The notes under the pieces: model-generated
Told to the model about the DNA's origin: nothing
Seen by the model: the letters and a program-made list of their open reading frames with translations, nothing else
Database searches by the model: none
NCBI GenBank assembly: GCA_037176905.1
Contig: JBBBWG010030198.1
Span: forward strand, 59,999-123,998
Direction of reading: 5' to 3'
Source of the DNA: Azolla pinnata
Taxonomy: Eukaryota > Streptophyta > Polypodiopsida > Salviniales > Salviniaceae
DNA length: 64,000 nucleotides
Position numbers and translations under genes: made by a program
Shown: positions 1-13,764 of the stretch, piece by piece
How the letters are laid out: the number at the start of each line of letters is the position of its first letter
Numbering within the stretch: the stretch's first letter is position 1

Positions 1-1996
1 TGTGTATACGTGTGTTCATACTGAGGCCCATCCTAGCATCTGCCTGGCACCTTCATCCATCTCATCATCAGCATCATCATCCTTTGACATGCTTGACCGA
101 CAAACGTATTCAGCCAGCATGTCTGTCAATAAGAATTGTGAGGGAAAAAAAGTGAAGGTTAGTTGGGAGTGCTAAATCCTCCTTCGATTTTTAGTACTAA
201 TCAAGATGGGGGTGTGCACACAAATCATGGTGCAACTTTCTGATATACATGCAATTAAAGACCCTCTTATGCATCACCTAATTTTTTATTAAATGCAATG
301 CATTTCTATGTAAGCTATGGGACAAGAAAGATGTTCCAATCGGAAAAGAGCAAGCGAGATATGATGTGTCTATAACGCATTCATGAAAACATGGTCGATA
401 TGAAGCCATGTGGCTGCCAGTAAAACATATGCTTCTCATTGACAGTATATGCTCTAGTTGTACCATGGAAGGATAAATGTTGCTCATCTAGGAATCAGGT
501 TGTCTTTTTGTCCATGCTTTCCTCTTCATCTCATTTTTGCTGCCATCCTTTATGTCACCTCAAATCCTTGCATCAAAGAAGACATCATGTTTTAATAAAA
601 CAATATAGCTTCAACTAATATACCTTGCAATCTTATCGATGCTTTGAATGTCAGTGCTGCATCATCAATTGGAAGAAAACTTATGATTCCCAGCTTAGTG
701 CACAACCATTGTTTGCTGCATCCTTGAAATTAGGGTTTATGGCATTGTAGTGTAAAAAAATAATAGAATCCCACTTTAGAAGTTATAGGAACCAGCGTAC
801 CTGTGTCCCCAAACACCCTTGATGAGTTTCAAAAATCTCAAGGGAAACTTTAAAATATGCGTAACAAGGTTCTAGTTTTATCATATTCAGAATCGAACAC
901 CTAATGCATGGTAATCTGAACAAGATACATAATGCAAATAAACCATCAAAACCTAGGAGTTTTAGCAAATTTAACTAGAGCACAAACACCCCATAACCAG
1001 TACAAACTTCATGCGTTTCTATTTGCAAGAACTCTAAAAGGTAAAACTAGAAGAGCCCTACTCTTACCATACCTACCATAAAATAACGCAGCAAACGATA
1101 ACCAGATTCAATAAATCATGACAAAAACGCAAAGCAATTTGGGAATGTATTTAGCATATCTCATTCTTGAACAACTTTACACAAGCAACAAAAGCAGTTT
1201 GCTGCGTTCAGGTAATTTATTATGATGGAAAAGTTGACAAAACGTGTTCTAGTTTTTATGCTTGTAGATTTTTAAAACGTGTTAGGTCAAACTAGTTAGG
1301 AGGCATTGAATTTCTGAGACCCTACAAGATCAAAATACATATATTGAAGATCAATTTGCCACACTTCCCAAGTTTTTGGATGTAGTGCCACATCAGAAAA
1401 GCTATAAATTATGTACAAAAGAAAAGATACTGAATGTTTTAATAAGCTCTCTTTCTCAGAGCACCATGAAATTAGTGAAATATGGTGCATTGAAAGAAAT
1501 ATTTGCTTTTCTGCTTTAATGGATAGATTGTTTTCTATATTCTCAATATCATTAACTATTCGCGGATCAAACTGAATCAATAATGTCCTTCATCATCTCT
1601 TTAATAGTTTTTAAGAATCCAAGTTTTCTTCCATTTCATATTTTCAGAAAATTGGAAGTTAGAATGAACAAATTAAAACATACATAACAGAGGAAGGACC
1701 AAGCCCTGCTTTTTATTTATATATTTCCCAAATTGCCACGCATGGTACTGATCATCAACCCCTTCCTGCTCCAAGAGAGAGGAAAAGCACATCACCTCTA
1801 ATAGCAAATCGAATGTATTTTTGCTTGAGATGGATGGTTAACCAATTTCAAACAAGAAAATTCATTGGACTAAAAGAAAAAGAAATCAGGCATCTGTAGT
1901 GGGATATTTTTATACTCACAGACACTGTATTTCAACTATATTCTTCAAATTATACTATAAATGTAGTGATAATATAACTCTTACACTTCTTTATGA
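1..1996. other. Intergenic sequence, no gene recognised
   Basis: AT-rich DNA downstream of the minus-strand pectate-lyase gene. The open frames here (for example minus 1296-1580, 94 codons) show no family resemblance I recognise and no clear splice-linked continuation. Part of the stretch just below 1997 is presumably the 3' UTR of that gene. Confidence 0.5.
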
Positions 1997-4900
1997 TCAG
2001 GCATTGTGGTGAGATGGCCTCGGAATATTCTGCCATCCCACTAATGTTTGTATTGCAGGTGCCAGATCATGCGTAAAACTTGAGATAGTGCTTTTTAGGG
2101 AGTGTGCTTCAGGCCTGAAAACATTCTCAGGATTCCTTTCAACTCCGATTGCACCATTCAAGAAAATGTCTCCTTGAGAACAAATACTACCTGAGTCCTG
2201 CACCTCCTTATCACTCGCCTGTGAGAATACATACAAAGATATTCCAATAGTAAGACTCTTTCAATGGATAAATGAAGATTCCAGTTCGCACGTATTATTA
2301 CTTTTTCAAACTATACTTAATAGCCTTCATTCTTTCTTAAATTATGCTATGGATGAAAGGATGGGTTTTTAATACTCCATTCTGATAATACGATTCTTTT
2401 GATGAACTTACAAAGATTCCCGGTTAACACATACCATAAATTTTTCAAAGGAGTTCTACAATGGCCTTCTTTCTTTCTCCAAATATGGAATGGATGAATC
2501 TATAGGTTGTTACTGTTGTTCTGATTACACAATTCTTTCAATGAACGGATGAAGTTTCCATTGAGTATTAGTTTTGCAAAATGGTAACAATGGCTTTCTT
2601 TTTTTCTTAAAATATTGCATCGGTGAAGCAATGGGTTCTTACTTTCTCGAAATAGTACTCGAAGGCCTTCTTGTTTTTACCTGCCTCATAAATGTTGCAT
2701 TGAGATAAAATCTGCCCCAAAATAATATGAGCACAAAATGTTCTCAGCGCTGTATCAAAGAATTGAACCAAAACTTCAAGCCCCCTCATTCAATATCAGC
2801 ACAAAATTGCCAAAATCATATGAAGAAATAATATCACATGCAACATAACAACGAAAAATATATAAATTTAAAATCCCATCAGAGCGTCAAATGCACAACA
2901 GAAGGTATGTTTCAAATTTTTATCCAAGAGCAAGGGTCAAGTGGAACTACCTGCGCTTCTACACTGGCACAAACGGCATAAATACCCCAATTTCGTGTAT
3001 AGTTGTTATAAAGATGTACTTTTCCAAACCGTACACGGGGATGGCGTTGGCGTGTGCCATCGAAGAAACAATGATGAATAGTCACCCTGATGCATCGATC
3101 CCCAACATGAGTTGGGTCTGCTCCTATCAGCATTGTCTTGTCATGATTGGAGAAATAGCACCTTCAGAATATAGCTTTGGTTGAATTAGCATTCCAGCTT
3201 TTCAAAATACCAAAATAACTCTCCTATGAATTATCATTCAGAGATGCCCGTAACATCATGAATATTCATATAAATTATCAATTAACTTAATACCTATAAC
3301 AAAATGAACACACATATTCACATGCATATGATTATTGACTCGTACGATTTTGCAGCTTCGTGTTCAATATCATGCACTGTGTATAGAAACAGAAACACAC
3401 CATAGAACTCGAAAATGAAGCTTAAAAAAATTCATAAAAAGCAAAGCTCTATATAATATATGCATCATCTATTACTCCTCAACTTTTCTGAAGGTGTGAC
3501 TACCAATCATTAAGTGAATAAAATAACAAACAAAATCAGATGATGATTATACATTACATATTCCAATCTACAATGATCTAAATATTTTTATTAACATGAT
3601 CTCAGTGCTAAATGCTGCATTGATCCCAGTGGCTATATGGTGCATTGATCTCAGTGTTATATGGTGCATCAAAAATGCTTCATTGTGAAAAACGTATTAT
3701 TAATGGAGAAAACAGAAAAAAGGGAGTTATACACAGTAGGCAACAGAAAAAAGGGAGTTATACACAGTAGGCATGTAATGGAGGGGGAAAATGATTAAGA
3801 AGCTCACCTTGAAATTGTTATGTCTGTGCATTGTCGGGTTATGTCAATAAGACCATCATCATAATCAGATAGACTACAGCGATCAATCCATACATGTTTG
3901 CTGTTAGGCTTCAGTTGAATACCATCAACATCATGACCCCGTCCACCTTCAAATTCTAGATTGCAAATGATGACATGTTCACATTCTCGTAGCTGCAAGC
4001 CATTTCCCATCAGCTTTACCCTTTGGCCTCGGCCGTCAATGGTTTTGAAAGACTGAACTTTGATACCAGATGAAAGCATAATAACTCCAGACACATCAAA
4101 TACAATCCAGAGTGGCTTTGTGCTCTTGCAAGCTACTCGAAGGCTTCCAACACCATCATCTGTGAAAGGGCAGATAAATACAGTTCATCACTTTGCTATG
4201 TTTTTTAAGATAAATTCATGAAAACAATGATTGGAATATCACTTTTGACACTCAAAATGACGATGTTCTTAATCTTGACAGTGGTGTTTGTACTAAAACT
4301 AGTCAAAAAGAGATTGATGTGTAGAAAAACTTGTACAATCTTTTTCGGTTTTATGATAATTCTCTCTTTTCTATCTCATTTTTTAATATTTTTAATTTGG
4401 CATGCTCCTTCTCTTATTGCAATAATTATTAAGGGAAAAAGAGAAAGCATCCTCATAATGTCACTAGACCTTTCACGACTATATCGCCACACCCATGAAT
4501 CATGATTATCCTACATGGGACGTCTAAAATCTTCATTTTCTAAACAGGAACGGACTCAGATAATGATGATGTCGATTTGTAGTTATAACAGTAAGATTAA
4601 TCGTTAATTTGAGTTCATATCCATTCATTAATATATATGATAAGCCAACGAGCCAACGGAATGTTGACAAGTTTTCACCTTTTGTTGACGTAACCTCTAG
4701 ATGATCAAAGGGTCTTTCTTCTTCTATCCTTATAACTTGTATCTTGTTGTCTGCAAAACTAACATTAATCTACTCTCGGGTGGACCTAAATCAGCACCTT
4801 CTCCATATAACTAAACCCTCAAGAGAAGGACTTGAAACAACCTCTGGATTAAAGATCGTGAAACAATCAGATGGTGCTGAACTATTGCACAATGCAGGTA

Positions 4901-5606
4901 GTACAAAGTTCAATTACCTATCGGATACTTACCTCATAGACATAATTCGTGTGCTTGGTAAATCAGCGCATAAGAAAATTTGAATCCCTTGCAAATATTC
5001 TGAAGCAATGAGGAATCTACTTCGCAGGGAGGATCTTCGCTTCCCAAGATAGTATTTAAGCCATTACAATCGATCATCAATAAAGGGAACGGTTTTGTGG
5101 CCTTGGAAGGTCAAAACAAGGTATTATATATAAACAAAGTTGGCTTGTACTTTTATACCCTAGATCTATTCTTGAAAGCAAGAAGAGATCTTTCATCATA
5201 ATTTGAATGCAATAGATCCGATCTTCGAGAAATTCTGCGGAAAAGTTGTAGATCCCGTTGTCTAAAAAGTTGGAAATGATAGAGATTTAGAGTTGGGAGA
5301 CGAACCAGCTAAGCTTGTGACATGATAGATCTCGCCATGGAGGCCACCGATGGCCTGAAAACCAAACCCTTCAGCTTGCCCTGAGAGGCCGAAGAGGTGA
5401 GAATCGATGTGAAGGTAAGGCAATGGATGATGCGAGGAAGGAGGAGGAGGAGATGGAGAAGATTTGTTAGGACCGGAGTCGCGGGGAAAGCAACCATGGA
5501 TGAACCGCTTCATGCCGTCAATCTCCTCTACTCCTCTCTCCACTTCCGATTGCAACAGTTGTTCTTGTTCTTGATTCATGTTCAGATGCACATTCTCTTC
5601 TTCCAT
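1997..5606 (-). CDS. Pectate lyase-like protein (polysaccharide lyase family 1), 5 exons
   Basis: Exons, read on the minus strand: 5606-5306, 4159-3808, 3161-2951, 2711-2643 and 2218-1997. All junctions are GT-AG and in phase, giving 384 residues. The PL1 beta-helix signature is clear: the GQAEGFGFQAIGGLHGEIYH entry motif (about 78-97), IDGRGQRVKL (141-150), NLEFEGGRGHDVDGIQ (167-182), VWIDRCSLSDYDDGLIDI (190-207, calcium-binding Asp region) and RHPRVRFGKVHLYNNY, in which R257-x-P-R-x-R262 carries the catalytic-type Arg. Family members cleave de-esterified homogalacturonan by beta-elimination. The N-terminus (MEEENVHLNMNQEQEQLL) is acidic and polar, not a signal peptide, so secretion is not evident. 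It resembles the plant PL1 subgroup without signal peptides. A telomere-like array lies just upstream. The substrate is inferred from the family. Confidence 0.9.
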
Positions 5607-5703
5607 CGCTGGCGAGACCTTGGAATCGACATCGCCGAAAGCTCAGAAGGGCGTTCTTCTGATTTCGAGCTGCTATTTCCAACTATTTACATTTTTGGGT
5701 TTC

Positions 5704-6860
5704 CTAAGGTCTCTCTTGAAACCCTAAACCCTAATTCTTAAACATTGGGAAATGGAAACCCTAACCCTAGCACAAAACGAAACCCTAAACCCTTGTAGCC
5801 CTAATTCTTAAACCCTAGCAAATGGAAACCCTAACCCTAGCACAAAACGAAACCCTAAACCCTTGTAGCCCTAATTCTTAAACCCTAGCAAATAGAAACC
5901 CTAACCCTAACACAGAACGAAACCCTAAATCTTAAACCCTAGGCTCGAGCTGAAAATGGAGACCCTAAACCCTAATTCACCTTGAAACCCTAAATCTTAA
6001 ACCCTATAATCGAGCTACAAACCCTACACCCTTGTAACCCTAATTCTTAAACCCTGGGAAATAGAAACCCTAACCCTAGCACAGAACGAAACCCTAAATC
6101 TTAAATCCTAGGCTCGAGCTGAAAATGGAGACCCTAAAACCTAATGCACCTTGAAACCCTAAATCTTAAATCCTAGGCTCGAGCTGAAAATGGAGACCTA
6201 AACCCTAATTCGCCTTGAAACCCTAAATCTTAAATCCTAGACTCGAGTTGCAAACCCTAAACCCGAAACCCTTGTAACCCTTTTCTTAAACCCTAGCAAA
6301 TGGAAACCCTAACCCTAACACAGAACGAAACCCTGAATCTTAAACCCTAGGCTCGAGCTGCAAATGGAGACCCTAAACCCTAATTCACCTTGAAACCCTA
6401 AATCTTAAATCCTAGACTCGAGCTGCAAACCCTAAACCCTAAACCCTTTTAACCCTAATTCTTAAACCCTAGCAAATGGAAACCCTAACCCTAACACGGA
6501 ACGAAACCCTAAAACTTAAACCCTAGGTTCGAGCTGAAAATGGAGACCCTAAACCCTAATGCACCTTGAAACCCTAAATCTTAAACCCTAGGCTTGAGCT
6601 GAAATAGGAGACCCTAAACCCTAATTCATCATGAAACCCTAAATCTTAAATCCAAGACTTGAGCTGCAAATGGTCCAAGGTCTCTATTAAAACCCTAAAC
6701 CCTGATGTACCTTGAAACCCTGAATCTTAAACCCTAGGCTCAAGCTGAAACCCTAAACCCTGATGCACCTCGAAACCCTAAATCTTAAACCCTAGGCTCG
6801 AGCTGAAAATGGAGACCCTAAACCTTAATGCACCTTGAAACCCTCGATCTTACAACCCTT
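5704..6860. repeat. Degenerate telomere-like array (CCCTAAA/TTTAGGG type) with higher-order units
   Basis: Dozens of CCCTAAA and CCCTAA blocks are embedded in longer units. Three tandem copies of a 70-bp unit start near 5750, 5820 and 5890 and share the text AACCCTAACCCTAGCAC. Further units of about 60-67 bp follow, containing CTAGGCTCGAGCTG, GGAGACCCTAAACC and CCTTGAAACCC. The array starts about 100 bp upstream of the pectate-lyase start codon and decays near 6860. The motif is the plant-type telomere repeat. Whether it is an ancient telomere insertion or an amplified telo-box promoter element cannot be told from sequence. Confidence 0.9.
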
Positions 6861-8846
6861 GACTTTGAGTTGCTTGCAACTAGAAACCCTGGAGCCACCC
6901 AAGTTGAGCGAATTTGACCCTCGATCTAAGTGCGGAATCCAAACCCTGAACTTCACACCACTACTAATTCCACAATGATCCTACCCGACACCACAAATCT
7001 GATGACTCTCTTATGCTCTGGTTTCTGACTCGGAACCTTGAAAACCGACCCTAATTGTTTGGTTCAAAGTTTGTTTCGACAGCTTAATGGTTCATCTTGG
7101 TCTTGCCTTGGACTGGAGTCAAGACTGAAAATTTGCCAATAATTCAATATGAGCCTCTAGAGAGCGAGCCCATAGATATCTTTTCGATAACTAATAAGAG
7201 GAGAGAAATGTTGGGATCCACATTTTAGTCAAATGGTTGAACACGACACAAACGTTGACCATAGTACGAGTGGACGTGAGGAAGAAGCCTAAACTGAGCA
7301 TAGGAGAACAAAGTCAAGATTTGTGATAGCAAGGCGATGTTTCCGCCTTCTAAACTTAGTTGCAAGTGTACAACTTGTTTGAGAATCAATGGCCAGAGTC
7401 ACAACACAGAAAATCTCGTCTCAAATCACTATTGGGATGCCCAATAATGTTTTGTATCACCGTTTCACAGATACAATCTGACGATTAATGGATAAATTAA
7501 TAGATCAGTTAATTAATCAAATCCTAAATGGGCACTAATAGATAGACCTTGATTAGTCTTTGCTTTATCTTGTTGACATATCTTGAGCCTAAACACTGGA
7601 GCTAGTTGGAAGGGTCTTTTAAGTGCACTGTCGCGCCATTGCTCCAACGAGTGTCTGGTTTGCTGGTGAAGTTGAGACAACTACTGAACGAGGATCGACA
7701 AAGAATCGTTCGTTAGAGAGTCGTAATGATCGATCAACTCTCGGCTGGGAAGATTGGTCCTCCTGATCTTACCGCTCTATTATCACATCGGCTGCACTCC
7801 TTCCGTAACGTTGCACCCCAATTTGCAGTTGGAAATGAACATCAATTCGGCAATTTTCGCATCCCTACAATTTGGATGCCTTGCGATGAGAAGAGGTAGA
7901 TTTTCTAAGTAGAACACCACGAGATAGCCTTATAGCCACCATATTATGGGTCATGAATTGCAATCTATCTTACTTTTTTGGGGGGAAAATTACCAAAAAA
8001 CGCATAACAAAATTATAAAATACATTTTAATGCTTACTAAAACTAAAAATTACAAAAGAACGGCTACTTTTAAAAATTGACGCGCAACCGATTGACTAAT
8101 ACCGGATCAATTGATTGTGAGTTCAATTAACATCAACCAATCAATTAAACCTCGATTACTTGATTAACACCAGATCAACACGTTATTCAATCGATTAGAT
8201 TATAATACTTCTCCCTTTCGTCAATCGATTACAACAAGGGAGCGATCGATCCGGATCAACCAGCGGGAAGCGAGTAAGAATAAAATCAATGCTAGCGGAA
8301 CTAATTGGGTGCTAACCTTTTGTGGAAGATTAGGATTAGGGCGTGAATTTGTAAATTTCTGATTTAACTGAGGGCTTTTGTTTTTCGCTTGGGGTGTCGT
8401 CTTAGTAAAGAGGGCGTCGGCTTAGTGAAGGCGTCGACTTAGTAATAGGGGGTGTCGTCTTAGAAAATGGGTTTCAGTTATATTTTCTGTGTTCTTCTTC
8501 TTCTTCTTCTTCTTCTTCTTCTTCTTCTTCTGCCATGTGTTCCTCCTCCATGGCTATGGCGCTTCCGCAACCCGCGCCCCCTTCGAGGCTCAGACTTTCC
8601 TCCCCCGCTCGAACTCCCACCATGCCCCTTCCTTGATCTGTCACTCAAACCCAACCATTTCCTTCTCTGGTTCCTTCTGCCCTCGAGCTTCTTCCGTTTC
8701 ATTCCACCTCGATCTACTCTCAGATAAAAAGATAGATCAGCGTTTTCCCCGCCACATGTGGTTAAATGTAAGGCAGATCTGATGTCTCGTTTGAGGTTGT
8801 TGCTGTTCTGAGAACATCGAGTTCGGGAGCGGGAAAAACCCTACAG
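6861..8846. other. Intergenic sequence and probable 5' region of the RING gene
   Basis: No coding frame is recognised. The stretch 7980-8260 is AT-rich and repeats ATCGATTGA/TCAATCGATT-like words. A (CTT)n microsatellite is at 8492-8530. The pyrimidine-rich stretch 8490-8800 is likely the 5' UTR or promoter of the RING gene that starts at 8847. Confidence 0.5.
8492..8530. repeat. (CTT)n microsatellite
   Basis: Thirteen uninterrupted CTT units. They give spurious poly-Leu, poly-Phe and poly-Arg frames in translation. The position suits a 5' UTR pyrimidine tract of the RING gene. Confidence 0.95.
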
Positions 8847-11800
8847 ATGGGGATCAGCAATAGCCGCGATGGGCTTAGGTCTGGTTTGGATGTATATGAA
8901 GCTGAGAGACCTGGCACAAAGGTGTGTTTTCTCTCTCTCTCTCTCTCTCTCAAGCGTTTAAAGTTTTTGTCTAGATTTTGGTGAGCTTCTGCAGGTATGC
9001 CTGAACCCTCATACGCTGCAGAAAAACGGAAGCATTGTTCTTATCCCAATTATTGCAGTGAGATGCTGATTTGACACGGCATCTACATGAATCTAAACCA
9101 TCACTGCAATTCAATGTGATTCAAGTCTTTTCGGTATAGAACGCCCTTCCACAAGACCATGTGGTATTCATGACTAATGTGCACATTCGTTATGCCCACA
9201 TGTCGACGAGGCATGGAACCCATATGGTTTTATCATCCATGAAGGTGAGGAACAACAATGGTGTCGATTAGACTTAAACAGGATTAGGTCCTTAAACACA
9301 CAGAGCTGCCTACATCATAGGGAGTTGATCTTTGGTGGCTTGGATGATATAGAAGTGCCCATCGGTGCTTGTGAATTCGACCCCTAGATGAGTAGGCATC
9401 CACCACTTCAACCAATCCTCAACTGCTGATGTTGCCTACATATATGTGAAGTATATGACCCTAGTCTTTCTCAGATTTTCTTGTTGTCTGTAGAATCATA
9501 TACGGTATTGACATCATATTCTATATCTGCGTGCAATCTATGGCCCGAAGTCATGTCACCACTGTAAAGCAGAACATGGCCTGGCGTATACCTAGCACAG
9601 TGTCATTCACAGGTGTGAAGGAGTTCCAGCCTTGTTGATGCCAAGTCTGATTACCAGGATCTGCAAAACAGCTAAATTTCCTTAATACAGTTAGACTGCA
9701 CCACAGCAAGTCTGAAGGAATCACGTATGGACTGTTTATAGCAAATGCTCCTTAGGTGGTAGTTTGAAGGTTATCAGGGTCTTTCAGTATCGACAATTAC
9801 ATTTAGGAACGACATTAGTAAACACGACATTTAGGATCCTATTTCACTGTCTCTTTTTTGCTTTGAGTCAATGACAGATAATTTCTTTTCGTTCTTAATG
9901 TTCTCAGACTTTTATTGCAAAGGAGATTATTTTTAAATGATTATTGAAGGCTATACAAAGAAAATGGCGTCTAAAATTTATTTTACTCATTTGACAGCCA
10001 TTGAACATATCTGACAACATCTGCCCAGACATTAGAGATGATCATCTGGTCTCCATGGGGGATACCACGGCTTCTTCCAACTGTGGCACAAATCGATCAA
10101 ATGGACAATCCTTGCATCAGGTCAAAAATGAAGCTCAAGGGTCATTAGAAATTATAAGAATAACAGAAGAATCAACTACTAGAACACTGTCTAGAAAACG
10201 ACATGTTAATATGGTTCCATTGAGAAGATTGTGTCTTCGAAATAATAATGGGAGATCAAATGAACAACGATTAAATCAGCAAACAATAGAAGGAGAAGAA
10301 ATCCATGGACGAGCTGTCATGTGTACGACGGATACACAAGAAGAAATAGAAGTGCCATGCCAATCAACAGATGATACCGAAAATTATGTTCCATTACAAA
10401 ATACTGAAGAGTTGTGTGAAGAGCCTCCAAGGGACTTTCTTGACTATCATGTCCTTAATGTACTCCCCACCGGGACCATAAGAATTAGACCGTCAAATTA
10501 CTCTGATGCTCCGGGGATTTTTATGTATAGGGAAGATGGTTTAGGTTTGGCAAGAAGATATGAGCCTAGACAGGTTCAGGAGATATTGCGTGCTACAACT
10601 CTTCAAGGGAGCAGTAATCAGGATTTTCAGGAAGACATTGAGCCTATGCTTCTTCTTTACAATGGCAGAGTAAGATTATCGAACAGGATGACTGAATCAA
10701 GAAATCTTTTTCATGAAGAGTTTGGACAACATCGGAGAAATAGAATTTTAAATATTGAAGATAGGAGGCGGAGATTCAGGTCTCAGGTTGGGTATATCGT
10801 TTCCTAATTTGCATAATTAGTTGCAGATTCCGTTACCTCATCCAATATTTTTAATCTTGTATGCACATGATCAGCCATGGGAAATTGTAGCTGCTTACCA
10901 CTTCCCATTTTGCAATTGGCGTATTGCTTCAAGTATGATTATCTCATATAAATACTAATGACAACATTGTTAACATGGATGAGTTTATTTGGTGCATATT
11001 TCAACAAATGGAAATCCTGTCTTGATAGAATCTTTTGTGCATGAAGCTTTACAGTAACGTTAATGCAGTGGCTAGAAACTTTAGCATCCTCCTTCAATTG
11101 ACTATGGTACTTCTAACTTAAGCAACATGGCAAGCTAAAATATAGACAGATGAATGAATAAGTTTATAGCTGCAAATCAGCTTTACTAGGAAAGATAGTG
11201 GCCACTAACTGCGAATGTATGTTCAATCAATTAGGTCTGGGCTGTACAGCGACTGAGTACTCACCTCGATCAGTTATCTGGGCGCAGAAGGCCTTATGTG
11301 GTAGGGATTCGCCATGCCAGCACTAGAGAATCTCCTCGTCTACGTGGAGAGATGGCCACAAGAGCAAGCATTTCCCGGATGTTAATGCTTGCAGAAACAC
11401 TCTTTCAAGTATGTATCTTCCATTTTTTGAATCTACCTATCAATGCATCTGATGGATGTGATTCAACCAGTATGCATCATGTGACTTTTGAGCATTTTTG
11501 AAACATTTTTATATCAATTCAAAATTCAAGGTCTTGGATGATATACACCGCCAAGCAATTTCGGATTCTCAAACAGTTGGCCTATCTCTGGGATATCTTC
11601 CTGCGCCTGATTCAGTGGTAGAATCAATTCCTTCAAAAGTCTTTCAGAAGGTCGAGAATGATGAAAGGACTATTCCACAGTAAGCCTTTCTGAAGTTTTT
11701 TGTTGGCTACCATGAACATAGTTACAATTAACAGCATCATATGTGTATCTCTTGATGTGAAGATAAGTATCTTTCATCTAGAACATTTGTTTGACCGTTG

Positions 11801-12488
11801 CACACATTCACTTTCTCCTCGCACTCTACATTACTCAGATTTTAGGTTCCTGCTATTTGTATAGATTCCATGATGCTTGCCATACATCAATGCTCAATTC
11901 ATATTAGGTATTTGTTGATCATTCTGAGCTATAAGTGACATCGCATGGCATATGTACTGAAATATTAGAGATAGTAAATATTATAGCTCAGATCAAATTG
12001 TGTGCTTTTGACTGAAGAGAATACAACACGACCTTTCATTGCATGGATATGTTTGGGTTTTCAGCTGTCCACAATATTTTCATATGTTATGGTACCTTCT
12101 CAGTGAAGTTCTTTTTGAGATGCAATGCCATGTATGCCTGAATTGTCGGTTAAGGTTTTTTTCCATACACCATAATTTATCTGCACATTTGAATATTAGA
12201 GATATTTCTTACTGAAGAGTTGTCTACATTATTTTGTCTTTTGGAGATGCCATGTCTGCCTAATGGAATATGAAGACGGAGAGCAGTTGAGGGTGCTTCC
12301 ATGTGGCCATGAATATCACATGATATGCATAGATAAATGGTTGAAGGAAGTTCATAGGTATATCTGAATGGATATGTAAGCATGCATAAAACAACTGACA
12401 TAATAACATCTAATGATGTCTGTTTTTTGCTACATATAGGATCTGCCCTCTTTGCCGTCGAGATGTTTGTGAGCTTCAAACCTGCTGA
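8847..12488 (+). CDS. RING-H2 finger protein, probable E3 ubiquitin ligase, 6 exons
   Basis: Exons: 8847-8921, 9998-10786, 11235-11408, 11531-11679, 12247-12357 and 12440-12488, all in phase, giving 448 residues. The C-terminal RING-H2 (about 397-445) reads C-x2-C (CHVC), then CGHEYHMIC and CPLC, so all zinc ligands are present. RING-H2 proteins recruit a ubiquitin-charged E2 and pass ubiquitin to substrates. The remainder is hydrophilic: a Ser/Asn/Gln-rich region encoded by the large exon 2 contains [19 protein letters not shown], followed by a predicted helical stretch ([14 protein letters not shown]-like, exon 3) and the linker [20 protein letters not shown] before the RING. The layout resembles plant proteins in which the last 50 residues form the RING. 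The start MGISNS fits an N-myristoylation site. Exon 1 (25 codons) is the least certain part. The substrate is unknown. Confidence 0.87.
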
Positions 12489-13710
12489 TGAGGGTTCTTT
12501 TCCTTATTTCCCTTCTTCCTCTTAGGCATGTTGCATTTTTCCTGGTTCAGTGTGCTGAACATTGGGAGATGTATAAATGTATCAGGGCTGGTGGCTATGT
12601 TTTCCTTTGCTGAGTCAATCTAAGCATATAGTTTCTTTTAGGCATTTAGATGATTTCTTCTCTGTATAAAGTCCCTTTGTGTATAGATATGCAAGGAAAC
12701 TATGTATGTCTATTATATCTCATTCAAGGAACAGTAAAGAATTGTGTCCCAAGGCCAAGATGGCTCGATCAACGTCAGCAATGTGTACAACAGTTTCCAA
12801 CAGGGGGTTGCTATTTGTGCTTTGCCAATTTGGACCATTCGACAAGAAGTCGAGGATTGTTATTGATGTCATGAAGCTTATACAAATTGCCTGCAAAATT
12901 CGTGAATTTGTGTACTAGTAGGAAATTTATCGAATGGAGATGGAAATGTAAACTGAGTTTGCTGGCAGCCATAGGTGTTTATTATGGAGACTAATAAAAC
13001 TCAAATAATTTGTCTCTTTGATTACAACTTTTATATATGCATACATCTGATGAGCTCTTGTCAGTATGTGGAGTTGTATAGGGCTTATTATGTATGTCTC
13101 AAGGTTTCAGCATTTGCTTAAATCACAAATGCGGCGGTGGCCAATTGCAATTTCTTTGCTTTGTTCGTTCAATTTTCTGGTTATGATGTAATGCAGTATT
13201 TACATGATATGAGACACAAATGACACTTTATATTGGCTTGTAATCCTTCGCTTGAGAGTGTTCGGTGTGATTAATGACCCTTAATGACTCATACTAAGAA
13301 AGCTTAACCGATTTGTTGATTTCTACTTTTGGTTTCCTCATGTATTGAGTTGTAAATGAAATTCTAAGAATTTCGGGTTGAGAAAAAAGAGCAATTTGGT
13401 GTCCTCGAGCTTGATCTATCATTGCAAAGGGTGCGCAATACACAGAATTTGGAATGCGAATCATATTACAACTGCAAGCGTAGTTTTGCGGACTAATGCG
13501 AGATCAAAGGACAACGTCCAAACAGAAATCATCAAGAACATTAAACAATCATTTTTCTCTTGCAAATACACACATGCACATGCATATGTACATATGTATG
13601 TATGTGCATCTACGCATATACACGCATGTATGTACATACACATACATGATATTGCTTGCATCTGCACCTATTTCTGCTCCGCTGCTGCTGGTCGGCTTCC
13701 CCCCAAGGTT

Positions 13711-13712
<2 letters not shown>

Positions 13713-13761
<49 letters not shown>
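13713..13761. repeat. (CT)n microsatellite
   Basis: About 24 CT units, uninterrupted, in intergenic DNA. Confidence 0.95.
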
Positions 13762-13764
<3 letters not shown>

